Below are positions 15,152 to 23,947 of a stretch of DNA of 64,000 bases, in pieces; position 1 is the first letter of the stretch; every line of letters starts with the position of its first letter. Source of the stretch: Deferribacterales bacterium Deferri_01 (lineage in GTDB: Bacteria > Chrysiogenota > Deferribacteres > Deferribacterales > Geovibrionaceae); assembly GCA_001603805.1 (NCBI GenBank), contig LUZY01000008.1, forward strand, positions 62,001 through 126,000, written 5' to 3'. Both the position numbers and the translations under genes were made by a program. Under the pieces are notes generated by a model. It saw nothing but the letters and a program-made list of their open reading frames with translations, ran no database searches and was not told the origin of the DNA.

Positions 15152-15709
15152 TTAATCTGTTGTTCTTATTCCGCCTGCTGCCCTGAGTGCTTCCTCAATA
15201 TCGCTGATATCCACACGGGTATTGCGGCAGGGACCGTCAGGGCGGCGGTTGCATATTCCTATTACGGGTATGGGGTATATGTCTCTGATGCCGCTGATTA
15301 AGTCCCGTTCGCAGGCAACGGCTGCAATCACTTGCGGTTTTGCCTCTTTCACAATCCTGATGGCAGAGGAACCGCCTGTAGCTATATTTATTGATAAATT
15401 ATATCTTTCTCCGGCGGATGCAAGCTTTTCCAGATCGCATCTGCCGCACCGTTTACACTTATAGATGTCTGAAGTTATTTTGAGTTCACAGTTTTCGTTC
15501 TGGAGACAGTGGGGAAGTATCACAATAATCTGATCAGCTTTGATTTGTCTTGCCATCTTTATCACAAGGCGGTTGTTCAGCCTGATCAGCCTTGCCGAAA
15601 GTCTGTCCCTGTCTGCTTTTATGAGCTTTCCCGCCGCCAGAACCAGCGGGAAAACTGCTTTAATGGTGATAAATCTGATTAATCTCTGCATTCGGGGGGA
15701 ATCAGTCAA
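15152..15709 (-). CDS. DUF116 family protein
   Basis: A 185-residue protein of the DUF116 family, function not established. It has an N-terminal hydrophobic or amphipathic stretch (about 14-28) and a cysteine cluster from about residue 87 (LPHCLQNENC, then CKRCGRC), with further Cys residues near 144, 162 and 171. The spacing suggests a metal or iron-sulfur site. It overlaps the end of fmt by eight bases and precedes htpX. The fmt-DUF116 linkage is familiar from delta-proteobacteria, but its meaning is unknown. Confidence 0.75.
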   Translation of the reverse strand: MTDSPRMQRLIRFITIKAVFPLVLAAGKLIKADRDRLSARLIRLNNRLVIKMARQIKADQIIVILPHCLQNENCELKITSDIYKCKRCGRCDLEKLASAGERYNLSINIATGGSSAIRIVKEAKPQVIAAVACERDLISGIRDIYPIPVIGICNRRPDGPCRNTRVDISDIEEALRAAGGIRTTD

Positions 15710-16622
15710 ACTTTTTCCCTTCTTCCAGCTTGAAACCGCTTAAAAAGCTTGCTGCGGGCATGCGTTTTTTGCCTTCCGCCTGAAGCTCTTTTACAATGAG
15801 AGCGCCTGTTCCGCACGCAACAGAGAAGCTTTTCTTGGTTACGTCAAATATTGTACCAGCGGGCTTTGAGCAGTTTTCTGCCACGTCAGCGGCGAAAAAC
15901 TTGAACATCTGCCCGTCAAGAACGGAGTAAGCCACAGGCCACGGCTGGAAGCCCCTGATCATTCTTTCGATTACCACAGCGTCTTTATTCCAGTCAATGA
16001 GCCCGTCTTCCTTTTTCATCATCGGAGCATATGTATGTTCCGCATCGTTCTGTTTTCCGGGTGTTATGCTGTCAAACTTGTCTATTGTTTCAATGAGCAG
16101 TTCTGCCCCTGTCACCGCAAGTTCAGCAAGCAGATCCTCGGTTGTTTTGCGTTCGATGGGTGTTGCAGCTTTCATAAGCATGTCGCCAGTATCGAGTCCG
16201 ATATCCATAAGCATCGTGGTAACGCCTGCATCTGCCTCACCGTTTACTATTGCCCAGTTGACGGGCGCTGCGCCTCTGTATTTAGGCAGGAGGGAGAAGT
16301 GAACATTTATGGGGGCTTTCTTTGGTGATTTCAGCACTCGCTCGGAAAGTATTTTTCCGTATGCCACAACCACGAGAAAATCTGCCTCAAGGCTTTCAAG
16401 AAGGCTCATAAACTCTTCATTATTTTTCAGCTTTTCCGGCTGAACAACCTTTAACCCCGCCTGAAGGGCATATGCTTTAACAGGGGTGGGCACAAGGGCA
16501 GAGCTTCTGCCTTTGGGCTTATCCGGCTGAGTTACTACAAGCGGTACTTCGTGACCTTTTTCAACTATGGCTTTAAGGGTAGGCACGGCTGTTTCCGGCG
16601 TTCCCATAAAAATTATTTTCAT
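15702..16622 (-). CDS. fmt: methionyl-tRNA formyltransferase
   Basis: A 306-residue enzyme that formylates initiator Met-tRNA using 10-formyl-THF. The N-terminal Rossmann domain begins MKIIFMGTPETAVPTL. The family signature HFSLLPKYRGAAPVNWAI carries the catalytic His and the SLLPxxRG segment. A C-terminal OB-fold tRNA-binding domain follows. It is the first gene of the fmt-DUF116-htpX-rsmB series. Its substrate tRNA is encoded at 5271-5344 and the partner deformylase at 57485. Confidence 0.95.
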   Translation of the reverse strand: MKIIFMGTPETAVPTLKAIVEKGHEVPLVVTQPDKPKGRSSALVPTPVKAYALQAGLKVVQPEKLKNNEEFMSLLESLEADFLVVVAYGKILSERVLKSPKKAPINVHFSLLPKYRGAAPVNWAIVNGEADAGVTTMLMDIGLDTGDMLMKAATPIERKTTEDLLAELAVTGAELLIETIDKFDSITPGKQNDAEHTYAPMMKKEDGLIDWNKDAVVIERMIRGFQPWPVAYSVLDGQMFKFFAADVAENCSKPAGTIFDVTKKSFSVACGTGALIVKELQAEGKKRMPAASFLSGFKLEEGKKFD

Positions 16623-16759
16623 CTGTATTGTCCTTTAAGCGTGTTTCAAAGGCTTAATTTATCTGTTTTATGCCCCTGTTGTAAAGCAGATTCGCCTTAA
16701 TTTTTCATGAAATGCACTGTTTTAAGCATCCTATTATGTACAGAGTACCTTTTTTTAAG

Positions 16760-16787
16760 TTGCATTATGTTTTTTTTCCATTAAAAT
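16760..16787 (+). promoter_or_regulatory. candidate promoter of the korDABC operon
   Basis: TTGCAT (16760-16765) and TAAAAT (16782-16787) are separated by 16 bases, about 25 bases before the korD start. GGAGGAAAG precedes the ATG. Confidence 0.45.
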
Positions 16788-16811
16788 TTTCCTTCATCTC
16801 GGAGGAAAGTT

Positions 16812-17033
16812 ATGAACAAAGTTCTTATTAACGGCGAGAAATGCAAGGGATGCGGTCTGTGCATTCAGGTCTGTCCGAAAAAAATTCTCTCGTTTTCCGA
16901 AAATATAAACTCCATGGGCTACAACATCATTATGTGTACGGATCAGGATGCGTGTATTCTCTGTAAAAGCTGCGCGCTTGTCTGTCCGGATGTGGTCTTT
17001 ACCCTTCAGAAACAGGATTCAGGCGGTAGATAA
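16812..17033 (+). CDS. korD: 2-oxoacid:ferredoxin oxidoreductase, ferredoxin-like delta subunit
   Basis: A 73-residue ferredoxin-like subunit with two [4Fe-4S] motifs, CKGCGLCIQVCP near residue 14 and CILCKSCALVCP near residue 48. It passes electrons from the TPP-dependent reaction to free ferredoxin. Its stop overlaps the start of the alpha subunit by one base (TAATG), and GGAGG lies just before its ATG. It leads a four-gene operon. Confidence 0.88.
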   Translation: MNKVLINGEKCKGCGLCIQVCPKKILSFSENINSMGYNIIMCTDQDACILCKSCALVCPDVVFTLQKQDSGGR

Positions 17034-18082
17034 TGAGCAAAAAGGTACTGATGAAGGGGAACGAAGCCATAGCCGAAGCCTCGATAAGAGCGGGACTTGC
17101 GGGCTATTTCGGTTATCCCATTACTCCCCAGAACGAATTTACGTCATATATGTCATACCACATGCCGGCAAAGGGGCGTGCATTTGTGCAGGCCGAAAGC
17201 GAAGTGGCTGCCATAAACATGGTTTACGGGGCAGCAGCTACCGGATGCAGGGTTATGACATCATCCTCAAGCCCCGGCATCGCACTTATGCAGGAAGCCA
17301 TATCATACATGTGCGGAGCGGAAGTTCCCGCTGTTATAGTGAACATTATGAGGGGCGGTCCCGGTCTGGGCAACATAGGTCCCAGCCAGGGCGACTATAA
17401 TCAGGCTACAAGAGGCGGCGGAAACGGTGATTACAAGATGATCGTTTATGCTCCCTCCACTGTTCAGGAAGCTGTTGACCTCACTTACAATGCTTTTGAT
17501 GTAGCTGATAAATATAAAATTCCGGTCTTCATCCTCGGTGACGGCGCATTGGGACAGATGGCTGAACCTGTTCTTCTCCCTGAAGAAAAGCCTGAAATGA
17601 AAGGCGATCAGGGATGGGGCTTAAGCGGAGCAAAAGGCAGAGACCCTAGAGCGGTTATGTCTCTCCGTCTGGCTGAAGGCGAACTTCGTAAGCACAACTG
17701 GGATCTGGTCAGCAAGTTTGAAAAGATCACGGAAGCAGAAACAAAATACGAACTCACCGATACAGATTATGATGTGCTGATAGCTGCCTTCGGAACTTCC
17801 GCCAGGGTTGCCAAAACAGCCATACGCCAGCTTAAGGAGCAGGGGATCAAGGCAGCGCTTTTCCGCCCTATAACTATATGCCCATTCCCATATGCCGCAC
17901 TCGCAGAAGCGGCAAAGAAGGCGAAAAAGGTTCTTGTTGCGGAGATGAACACCGGGCAGATGCTTTTTGATGTCAAGGTGGCGGTTGAAGGTGCTGTGCC
18001 TGTTGAGTTCATGGGATGTCCGGGCGGCGAATCCTTCTCACCGGAAGAGATAACCGCCAAGATAAAAGAGATGCAGGGGTAG
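17033..18082 (+). CDS. korA: 2-oxoacid:ferredoxin oxidoreductase alpha subunit (KorA/VorB type)
   Basis: A 349-residue alpha subunit. It starts with the pyrimidine-binding type domain (KVLMKGNEAIAEASIRAG...YFGYPITPQNE) and ends with a transketolase C-terminal-like domain. The YPITP motif is typical of 2-oxoacid:ferredoxin oxidoreductases. With the other subunits it converts a 2-oxoacid, CoA and oxidised ferredoxin to acyl-CoA and CO2. The order delta-alpha-beta-gamma fits either 2-oxoglutarate (Kor) or branched-chain 2-oxoacid (Vor) enzymes. The substrate cannot be decided from sequence alone. Confidence 0.85.
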   Translation: MSKKVLMKGNEAIAEASIRAGLAGYFGYPITPQNEFTSYMSYHMPAKGRAFVQAESEVAAINMVYGAAATGCRVMTSSSSPGIALMQEAISYMCGAEVPAVIVNIMRGGPGLGNIGPSQGDYNQATRGGGNGDYKMIVYAPSTVQEAVDLTYNAFDVADKYKIPVFILGDGALGQMAEPVLLPEEKPEMKGDQGWGLSGAKGRDPRAVMSLRLAEGELRKHNWDLVSKFEKITEAETKYELTDTDYDVLIAAFGTSARVAKTAIRQLKEQGIKAALFRPITICPFPYAALAEAAKKAKKVLVAEMNTGQMLFDVKVAVEGAVPVEFMGCPGGESFSPEEITAKIKEMQG

Positions 18083-18086
18083 TGAA

Positions 18087-18836
18087 ATGAGCATTGTTTT
18101 TCAGAAACCGGAAAGCTTAACGGAAAAAACAACGATCTTCTGCCCCGGATGCAGCCACGGAATTATCCACAGACTTGTGGGCGAGGCTCTGGATGAGCTT
18201 GAACTGCGTGAAACTGCTGTGGGTGTTGCTCCGGTGGGATGCGCCGTTCTTCTTTATGAATATTTCAGGACAGATATAGTGGAAGCACCCCACGGCAGAG
18301 CCCCTGCTCTTGCTACGGGTATAAAAAGGGTGAGACCGGATCTCACCGTATTCAGCTATCAGGGTGACGGCGACCTTGCCTCCATAGGCATGGGCGAGAT
18401 TATGCACGCCGCAAACAGAGGCGAGATGATCACCGTTATCTTTGTGAACAACGCCAACTACGGCATGACCGGCGGACAGATGGCTCCCACCACTCTCCCC
18501 GGACAGAGAACAACCACAACCCCCACAGGCAGGGATTGTGCCGCTCACGGCTCACCGTTCAGAATGGCGGAGATAATGGGCGCTCTTGAGCCTGTGGTTT
18601 ACAGCGCAAGGGTAAGCGCAGCTACACCGGCTAAGATTATGAAGGCTAAAAGAGCTATCAAGAAAGCCTTCCAGAACCAGAAGGATAAGAAAGGTTTCTC
18701 ATTTGTAGAGGTTCTTTCCACATGCCCGACTAACTGGGGCATGACTCCTCTTGATGCTGTTCAGTTTGTTGAAAAGGACATGGAGGCGTATTATCCCCTC
18801 GGAGTGTTTAAGGATGCAGACGGGGGTGATAAATGA
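18087..18836 (+). CDS. korB: 2-oxoacid:ferredoxin oxidoreductase beta subunit
   Basis: A 249-residue TPP-binding subunit. CPGCSHGIIH lies near residue 20. The TPP and magnesium motif runs from GDGDLASIGMGE to VNNANYGMTGGQMAPTTLPGQ. It directly follows the alpha subunit and overlaps the gamma subunit by four bases. The motifs define the catalytic subunit of the Kor/Vor enzyme. Confidence 0.88.
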   Translation: MSIVFQKPESLTEKTTIFCPGCSHGIIHRLVGEALDELELRETAVGVAPVGCAVLLYEYFRTDIVEAPHGRAPALATGIKRVRPDLTVFSYQGDGDLASIGMGEIMHAANRGEMITVIFVNNANYGMTGGQMAPTTLPGQRTTTTPTGRDCAAHGSPFRMAEIMGALEPVVYSARVSAATPAKIMKAKRAIKKAFQNQKDKKGFSFVEVLSTCPTNWGMTPLDAVQFVEKDMEAYYPLGVFKDADGGDK

Positions 18837-19381
18837 TTTTTGAAAGCGTAATGGCAGGTTTCGGCGGGCAGGGTATCCTCAGTGCCGGAATGATGCTTGC
18901 ACATATTGCCTCACACAAGGGGCTCAATGTTACGTGGTTTCCCTCATACGGAGCGGAACAGCGAGGCGGAACGGCAAACTGCACAGTGGTTATATCTGAC
19001 CTTGAAATAGGTTCGCCCATCGTGACAGCTCCTGCTTACGGACTGATAATGAACATGCCTTCGTTCAATAAATTTCAGCCTCGTTTCCGCAAAGGGGCTA
19101 AAGCGGTGCTTGACACAACCCTTGTTGATCCTTCTGCGGTTACAAGGACTGATGTGGAGTTCTACGGGCTCAGTGCAGGGGATATAGCAAGGGATCTCGG
19201 AAATGTGAAAGTCGCCAACATGGTTATGATAGGCGGTCTTCTGGCTGTTTCCGGTCTTTTTACCCTTGATGAGGCGGTGATTGAGCTTCCCAATGCTCTC
19301 TCGAAAAAACATCATGATCTGATACCTCTGAACGAGCAGGCTTTGTCCAAAGGGTTCAGTGAGATTAAAAAAATAAACTAA
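18833..19381 (+). CDS. korC: 2-oxoacid:ferredoxin oxidoreductase gamma subunit
   Basis: A 182-residue gamma subunit. It opens with a glycine-rich segment (AGFGGQGILSAGMMLAHIA) and contains the family motif FPSYGAEQRGGTANC. It holds part of the CoA-binding region. It is the last gene of korDABC, and a strong terminator begins ten bases after its stop. Confidence 0.88.
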   Translation: MIFESVMAGFGGQGILSAGMMLAHIASHKGLNVTWFPSYGAEQRGGTANCTVVISDLEIGSPIVTAPAYGLIMNMPSFNKFQPRFRKGAKAVLDTTLVDPSAVTRTDVEFYGLSAGDIARDLGNVKVANMVMIGGLLAVSGLFTLDEAVIELPNALSKKHHDLIPLNEQALSKGFSEIKKIN

Positions 19382-19391
19382 TAATTAAACA

Positions 19392-19421
19392 GGGCGTCCT
19401 TCGGGACGCCCGCTTTGCTTT
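19392..19421 (+). terminator. terminator of the korDABC operon
   Basis: The stem GGGCGTCC / GGACGCCC is closed by a TTCG tetraloop and followed by a T-rich stretch. Confidence 0.85.
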
Positions 19422-19511
19422 AAGAGTCAAAAATACATACTGGATAAAACCCTGCTGAACAAAGGGCTGCGGTACATTTATAAGGATGTGCGGGATTCAT
19501 AAAATTTTCTA

Positions 19512-19540
19512 TTGAGTTTTTTAATGTAATCCTCTAAAAC
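19512..19540 (+). promoter_or_regulatory. candidate promoter of pta-ackA
   Basis: TTGAGT (19512-19517) and TAAAAC (19535-19540) are 17 bases apart. GGAGG at about 19560 precedes the pta ATG. Confidence 0.45.
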
Positions 19541-19571
19541 AAAATACTTTTCTATTTTCGGAGGTTCTGAT

Positions 19572-20561
19572 ATGTCGCTAATGAATAAGTTCTGGGACAT
19601 CGCCAAGTCCAGAAACAAGACAATTGTTTTGCCGGAAGGAACTGATGAAAGGACAATAGACGCCGCAAACGCCATAGTTGAAAACGGACTCGCCAAAGTT
19701 ATAGTTCTGGGGGACGAAAATGAGGTCAGGGGACTTTTTGAGAAAAAAGGCTACGCAGTAAAATGCGAAATTATCGACCCCAAAACCAGTAAATATCTTG
19801 AAGACTTTACCAATGCCTACTACGAAAAAAGAAAATCCAAGGGCATGACAATGGAGGAAGCCGCCGAAAGCATGAAAGACGTGCTTTACTTCGGTTCCAT
19901 GCTTGTGGAGAAAGGCATAGCTGACGGTGCAGTGACCGGCGCCTGCCACACCACGGGTGATGTTCTCCGTGCGGCTATCCGTGTTATCGGAACAAAAAAG
20001 GGGATGAGAACAGTTTCGAGCTGTTTTATCATGGTTACTCCCAAGCCCGAATTCGGAAAAGACGGCGCAGTCCTTTTTGCAGACTGTGCGGTTATACCTA
20101 ATCCCGATGCGAGAACACTGGCTGAAATTGCCCTCGCCACTGCGGACAGCTGCAAGGCTTTTCTTGAGGTTGAACCCAAGGTTGCTCTTCTCTCCTTTTC
20201 CACAAAGGGGAGCGCACAGCACGAGGATGTGGACAAGGTGACCGAAGCTCTCAAAATAGCCAAAGAGCTTGCACCTGAACTTGCCATCGACGGTGAGCTT
20301 CAGGCGGATGCTGCGCTTCTCTCATCTGTCGGCGCTAAGAAAGCACCGGGAAGCAATGTCGCAGGTATGGCAAATGTGCTTGTTTTCCCTGATCTCGATT
20401 CAGGAAACATCGGCTACAAACTAGTGGAGAGGATAGCCGGAGCGGAAGCTATTGGTCCTGTGATTCAGGGTCTCGCCAAGCCTGTTAATGACCTTTCCAG
20501 AGGCTGTAAATATATGGATATAGTAAACGTTGCCGCCATCACGGCTGTTCAGGCTGACTAA
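19572..20561 (+). CDS. pta: phosphate acetyltransferase
   Basis: A 329-residue enzyme interconverting acetyl-CoA and acetyl phosphate. The length matches the short Pta class without the N-terminal DRTGG domain. The C-terminal signature [20 protein letters not shown] is typical of Pta rather than phosphate butyryltransferase. GGAGG eight bases upstream supports the start. ackA follows 13 bases after the stop, so the two form the acetate activation/ATP-forming pathway, next to the 2-oxoacid oxidoreductase that makes acyl-CoA. Confidence 0.95.
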   Translation: MSLMNKFWDIAKSRNKTIVLPEGTDERTIDAANAIVENGLAKVIVLGDENEVRGLFEKKGYAVKCEIIDPKTSKYLEDFTNAYYEKRKSKGMTMEEAAESMKDVLYFGSMLVEKGIADGAVTGACHTTGDVLRAAIRVIGTKKGMRTVSSCFIMVTPKPEFGKDGAVLFADCAVIPNPDARTLAEIALATADSCKAFLEVEPKVALLSFSTKGSAQHEDVDKVTEALKIAKELAPELAIDGELQADAALLSSVGAKKAPGSNVAGMANVLVFPDLDSGNIGYKLVERIAGAEAIGPVIQGLAKPVNDLSRGCKYMDIVNVAAITAVQAD

Positions 20562-20574
20562 GGGGGAAACGCTT

Positions 20575-21825
20575 ATGTTTATACTTGCGCTTAACTGCGG
20601 AAGCTCATCCGCAAAATACCAGCTTTACGACTGGGACAATAAACTTGTTATCGCCAAGGGAGTGGTGGAGCGTGTCGGTATCGGTGACTCGTTCATTGTT
20701 CACGAAGTCGAAGGCAGACCAACCTACAGAGACGAGTATGAGTGTCACGACCACGGCACTGCTGTGGAGCTTATAGTAAAAACCCTTACCTCTTCGGAAA
20801 CGGGAGTTATCAAAAGCATGACCGAAATATCCGCCGTGGGGCACAGGGTTGTCCACGGAGGAGATAAGTTTAAAAGAAGCGTGAGGCTTGATGCTGACGT
20901 TATAAAAACCATTGAGGATGTTCAGCACCTTGCACCGCTGCATAACCCGCCCAACCTTGCAGGTATCAGGGCAGCTTATGAAGTTCTGCCGGATGTTCCT
21001 CAGGTTGCGATATTTGACACTGCATTTCACCAGACAATGCCCGACTACGCCTATATGTATGCTGTTCCCTATGAATGGTATGAGCATTACGGCGTAAGGC
21101 GCTATGGTTTCCACGGAACAAGCCATCTTTATGTATCAAAAAGAGCCGCTGCTCTCCTCGGTAAAAATTCCAAGGACTGCAATATCATCACAATGCACAT
21201 CGGCAACGGTGTTTCCCACACTGCAATCAAGAACGGAATCTCCGTTGATACATCAATGGGGCTTACACCTCTTGAGGGCGCTATAATGGGAACAAGATGC
21301 GGTGATATTGATCCGGCTATTCCTCTGTTCATGCAGGGACAGCTGGATATTGACTACCGCAAGATGGACACGATCCTTAACAAAAAGTCCGGTATGCTGG
21401 GCATCAGCGGTAAATATACCGACAGAAGGGATATTCTTCAGTGCAATTTCCCTGACAGTAAAGACAGATGCCGGCTTGCCATAGATATGGAAGCTTACAG
21501 GCTCAAGAAATATATAGGCACGTACTATGCTGTTCTCGGCAGGCTGGATGCCATAGTTTTCACCGCAGGTGTGGGTGAAAATGCGGGAATAATCCGCCAG
21601 AAGGCGTTGGAAGGGCTCGAAGGTATGGGGATAGTGGTTGATGAGCAGAAAAACCTTTCGACCTTTTCCAAACACGGTGAAACTGAAATTTCTACTCCGG
21701 AATCAAAGGTTAAAGTTTACGTTATCCCAACTAATGAAGAGCTTGTGTTTGTTGAGGATGTTGTGGCTATTCTTAATGGAACTTATAAGGACCACACTGA
21801 GTATGAGTATTCATTTTTAAAGTAA
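20575..21825 (+). CDS. ackA: acetate kinase
   Basis: A 416-residue kinase that interconverts acetyl phosphate plus ADP with acetate plus ATP. It begins with the phosphate motif LALNCGSSSAKY. It also has GHRVVHGG near residue 85, the second family signature GFHGTSHLYVS and the late ATP-site segment FTAGVGENA. The ATG at 20575 sits after AGGGGGAAA; an in-frame longer start would overlap pta. Together with pta it can run in either direction. Confidence 0.95.
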   Translation: MFILALNCGSSSAKYQLYDWDNKLVIAKGVVERVGIGDSFIVHEVEGRPTYRDEYECHDHGTAVELIVKTLTSSETGVIKSMTEISAVGHRVVHGGDKFKRSVRLDADVIKTIEDVQHLAPLHNPPNLAGIRAAYEVLPDVPQVAIFDTAFHQTMPDYAYMYAVPYEWYEHYGVRRYGFHGTSHLYVSKRAAALLGKNSKDCNIITMHIGNGVSHTAIKNGISVDTSMGLTPLEGAIMGTRCGDIDPAIPLFMQGQLDIDYRKMDTILNKKSGMLGISGKYTDRRDILQCNFPDSKDRCRLAIDMEAYRLKKYIGTYYAVLGRLDAIVFTAGVGENAGIIRQKALEGLEGMGIVVDEQKNLSTFSKHGETEISTPESKVKVYVIPTNEELVFVEDVVAILNGTYKDHTEYEYSFLK

Positions 21826-21848
21826 ATCAGAAAAAGCTTTTCTTAATA

Positions 21849-21893
21849 ACCGCCGTATCGTGAGTAATGTTGATACGGCGGTTTTGTCTTTTT
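21849..21893 (+). terminator. terminator of pta-ackA
   Basis: An 11-bp perfect stem ACCGCCGTATC / GATACGGCGGT with a 12-base loop is followed by a T-rich tract, 24 bases past the ackA stop. Confidence 0.85.
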
Positions 21894-22192
21894 AAACACT
21901 GAATTATTGAGAGGATTTGAGCGCCGTTTAGTTTGCTAATAATAAAATTTTGTCTGATTACACTTGAATTTTATTTTTTACGGCACATCTTTTAAACAGC
22001 ACTTATCAGAACCTGAAAACACAATAATTAGGATTTTAAATTTTTGATGTGCGGGGCACAATTCAAAATATTTGTTAAACCCTGATTAAACAAGGCTCAG
22101 CTGAATTTTAAGAAAAACACAAGGAAATATTTCTTAGTTGCATGCTGACTAAGCCGATAGGTATGGTATAATATTATAAACTGGAGGGTGCG
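21894..22192. other. AT-rich intergenic region with candidate extended -10 promoter
   Basis: No open frame of note was seen. Near its right end TGGTATAAT (about 22163-22171) forms an extended -10 box upstream of the 22193 gene. No repeat or tRNA was recognised in the rest. Confidence 0.4.
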
Positions 22193-22570
22193 ATGATGAA
22201 ACGCTTGGAAATTGCCCTGCAGGAGCAGGAAAAACTTAGGGTTGAAACTGTAATAGGCAAGCTCGCCGTGCATATAGAAGAACGCAGTGAGGCTATGCGT
22301 ATTGTCGGAACTACGGAAGATCCTTACATAGTTGAAAACGGCGGGCTCAAACTCATAGCCGAGAAACTGGACTTCCTTTTTGATGACACGCTTTCCTTTG
22401 ACTGGTTCAGAGAAAATGTGCATGAAGGCTACGGCATAAGCCTCAGCCGTGAAAGAGATGAATTTTTGAACCTTGATGATCTTTTCGATATTGACGCTAT
22501 CGAAGACAGAGAGGAAAAAGAGGTGGACATCCCGGAGTATGTGGTGATGGCAGCCGCAATATCAAGATAA
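22193..22570 (+). CDS. hypothetical protein, acidic, 125 residues
   Basis: I do not recognise this protein. It has no signal peptide or membrane helix. It is charged, with an acidic second half (LNLDDLFDIDAIEDREEKEVDIPE), and ends in a hydrophobic segment VVMAAAIS. GGAGGG seven bases before the ATG, an extended -10 box upstream and a terminator after it indicate a real monocistronic gene. A second ATG directly follows the first. It lies alone between ackA and a signalling operon, so context says little. A regulatory or adaptor role is only a guess. Confidence 0.6.
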   Translation: MMKRLEIALQEQEKLRVETVIGKLAVHIEERSEAMRIVGTTEDPYIVENGGLKLIAEKLDFLFDDTLSFDWFRENVHEGYGISLSRERDEFLNLDDLFDIDAIEDREEKEVDIPEYVVMAAAISR

Positions 22571-22576
22571 TCCGCA

Positions 22577-22608
22577 GCCCTGCCTGTTTAAACGGCGGGG
22601 CTTTTTTT
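22577..22608 (+). terminator. terminator after the 22193 gene
   Basis: The stem GCCCTGCC / GGCGGGGC (one G-T pair) is followed by seven T. It also lies at the end of the convergent GGDEF gene. Confidence 0.85.
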
Positions 22609-23500
22609 ATAAGGGCGCATTTCTGCGTTTCTTTTTCTCCTCGTACATCACTTCATCGGCCATTTCCAGAAGGGCGTCCAGTCCCGAACAACTGTCGCTA
22701 CAAAAAGCACAGCCGATACTTGCTGCAAGAGTGTATGAGCGTATATCTGAACCGTTGAGCTTGCTTATTTTATCCTGAAGTCTTTCTTTGACAGTACCTG
22801 CATCCGCAGAAGATTCCAGAACGACTGCCGCTGCGAACTCATCCCCGCCGAGGCGGGCGAGAACATCTGACTCTCTGAATGACTTCCGCATAATGTCAGC
22901 CATATCAATGAGCGCCTTATCTCCTTCAGAGTGCCCTAGGGTGTCGTTAATGCGTTTCATGCCGTCCAGATCAATGAAATAGATGGTGAAAATACCGGTA
23001 CTTCTCCGGCTTATCTTCAGCAGCTCGTCCGCTTTGATCATGAATCCACGCCTGTTGTTAAGCCCTGTCAGCTCATCCTTGAATGACATGGTATGAAGCT
23101 GAAGAACGGTTTTCTGGCGTTCAATGGCATAGTTTATCGCTCTTACAAGCTGTTTTTCATCAAACTGTCCCTTAACTATGTAATCCTGCGCTCCTTCACG
23201 TACGGCTGAAAGTGCTATTGTCTCGTCATCATTTCCGGTTAATACCACAATGGGAGTCTGAGGCGTTGCTTCCTTCGCCTTGGTGAATGTTTCCAGTCCG
23301 AAGCTGTCCGGCAGGGCAAGATCAAGCAGAACCACATCAAAGGCTGACGCCGAGATTGCATCAAGGGCAAAAGAAAGCCTGTCCGCTTTTTTACACCTGA
23401 AATCAAACTGGGGACAGTCGTGGAGCATTATTTCAATAAGCCTTGCATCGCCCGGATTATCTTCCACTATAAGAACATTCAAATGCGTCTCTTTGTCCAT
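22607..23500 (-). CDS. response regulator diguanylate cyclase (REC-GGDEF)
   Basis: A 297-residue protein. An N-terminal receiver domain has an acidic pocket VEDN and phospho-acceptor Asp60 in VVLLDLALPD. A linker and a GGDEF domain follow, with an intact RLGGDEF active site near residue 217. RESD lies five residues before GGDEF, an RxxD inhibitory site for product feedback. It should make cyclic di-GMP on phosphorylation. It is the third gene of a kinase-regulator-cyclase operon, with four bases between it and the regulator gene. Confidence 0.9.
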   Translation of the reverse strand: MDKETHLNVLIVEDNPGDARLIEIMLHDCPQFDFRCKKADRLSFALDAISASAFDVVLLDLALPDSFGLETFTKAKEATPQTPIVVLTGNDDETIALSAVREGAQDYIVKGQFDEKQLVRAINYAIERQKTVLQLHTMSFKDELTGLNNRRGFMIKADELLKISRRSTGIFTIYFIDLDGMKRINDTLGHSEGDKALIDMADIMRKSFRESDVLARLGGDEFAAAVVLESSADAGTVKERLQDKISKLNGSDIRSYTLAASIGCAFCSDSCSGLDALLEMADEVMYEEKKKRRNAPL

Positions 23501-23503
23501 ACA

Positions 23504-23947
23504 TCACCCTTCCGGCAGGAAAGCAAGCTTAAGCCAGAACTGCTCAATCGTTTTCACCACATGCTCGAATTCGTCCAGATCCACCGGTTTCTTTATATAT
23601 GAATTCGCATACAGCCCGTATGCGGTTTGTATATCCTTTTCAGATGAGGATGTTGTCAGCACGATAACCGGAATGCTTTTCACACTTTCGTTCTGTTTAA
23701 CGTCCGCCAGAACTTCCCTTCCATCCTTGCGGGGAAGGTTTAGATCAAGAAGTATAAGATCCGGTCTGGGGGAGCTGAAAAATTCGTCCTGCCTGTAGAG
23801 AAAACGCAGGGCATCCACTCCGTCTTTTACTACATTTATGTTGCAGGGTGTATCAATATCTCGGAAAGCTTCCTTGAGGAGGCGTGCGTCTCCTGCATTG
23901 TCTTCCACAAGAAGGATTTCAAACGGAGTGATTCTGTTAGTTCCCAT
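23504..23947 (-). CDS. single-domain response regulator (Rcp1-like)
   Basis: A 147-residue receiver domain with no output domain. The acidic pocket is LLVEDNAGDA, phospho-acceptor Asp68 lies in LILLDLNLPRKDG, and the conserved Thr and Lys are in IVLTTSS and YIKKPVD. The LNLPRKDG and IKKPV pattern resembles Rcp1-type regulators that partner bacteriophytochrome-like kinases. It overlaps the kinase stop by one base, so the kinase is its likely partner. Confidence 0.88.
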   Translation of the reverse strand: MGTNRITPFEILLVEDNAGDARLLKEAFRDIDTPCNINVVKDGVDALRFLYRQDEFFSSPRPDLILLDLNLPRKDGREVLADVKQNESVKSIPVIVLTTSSSEKDIQTAYGLYANSYIKKPVDLDEFEHVVKTIEQFWLKLAFLPEG

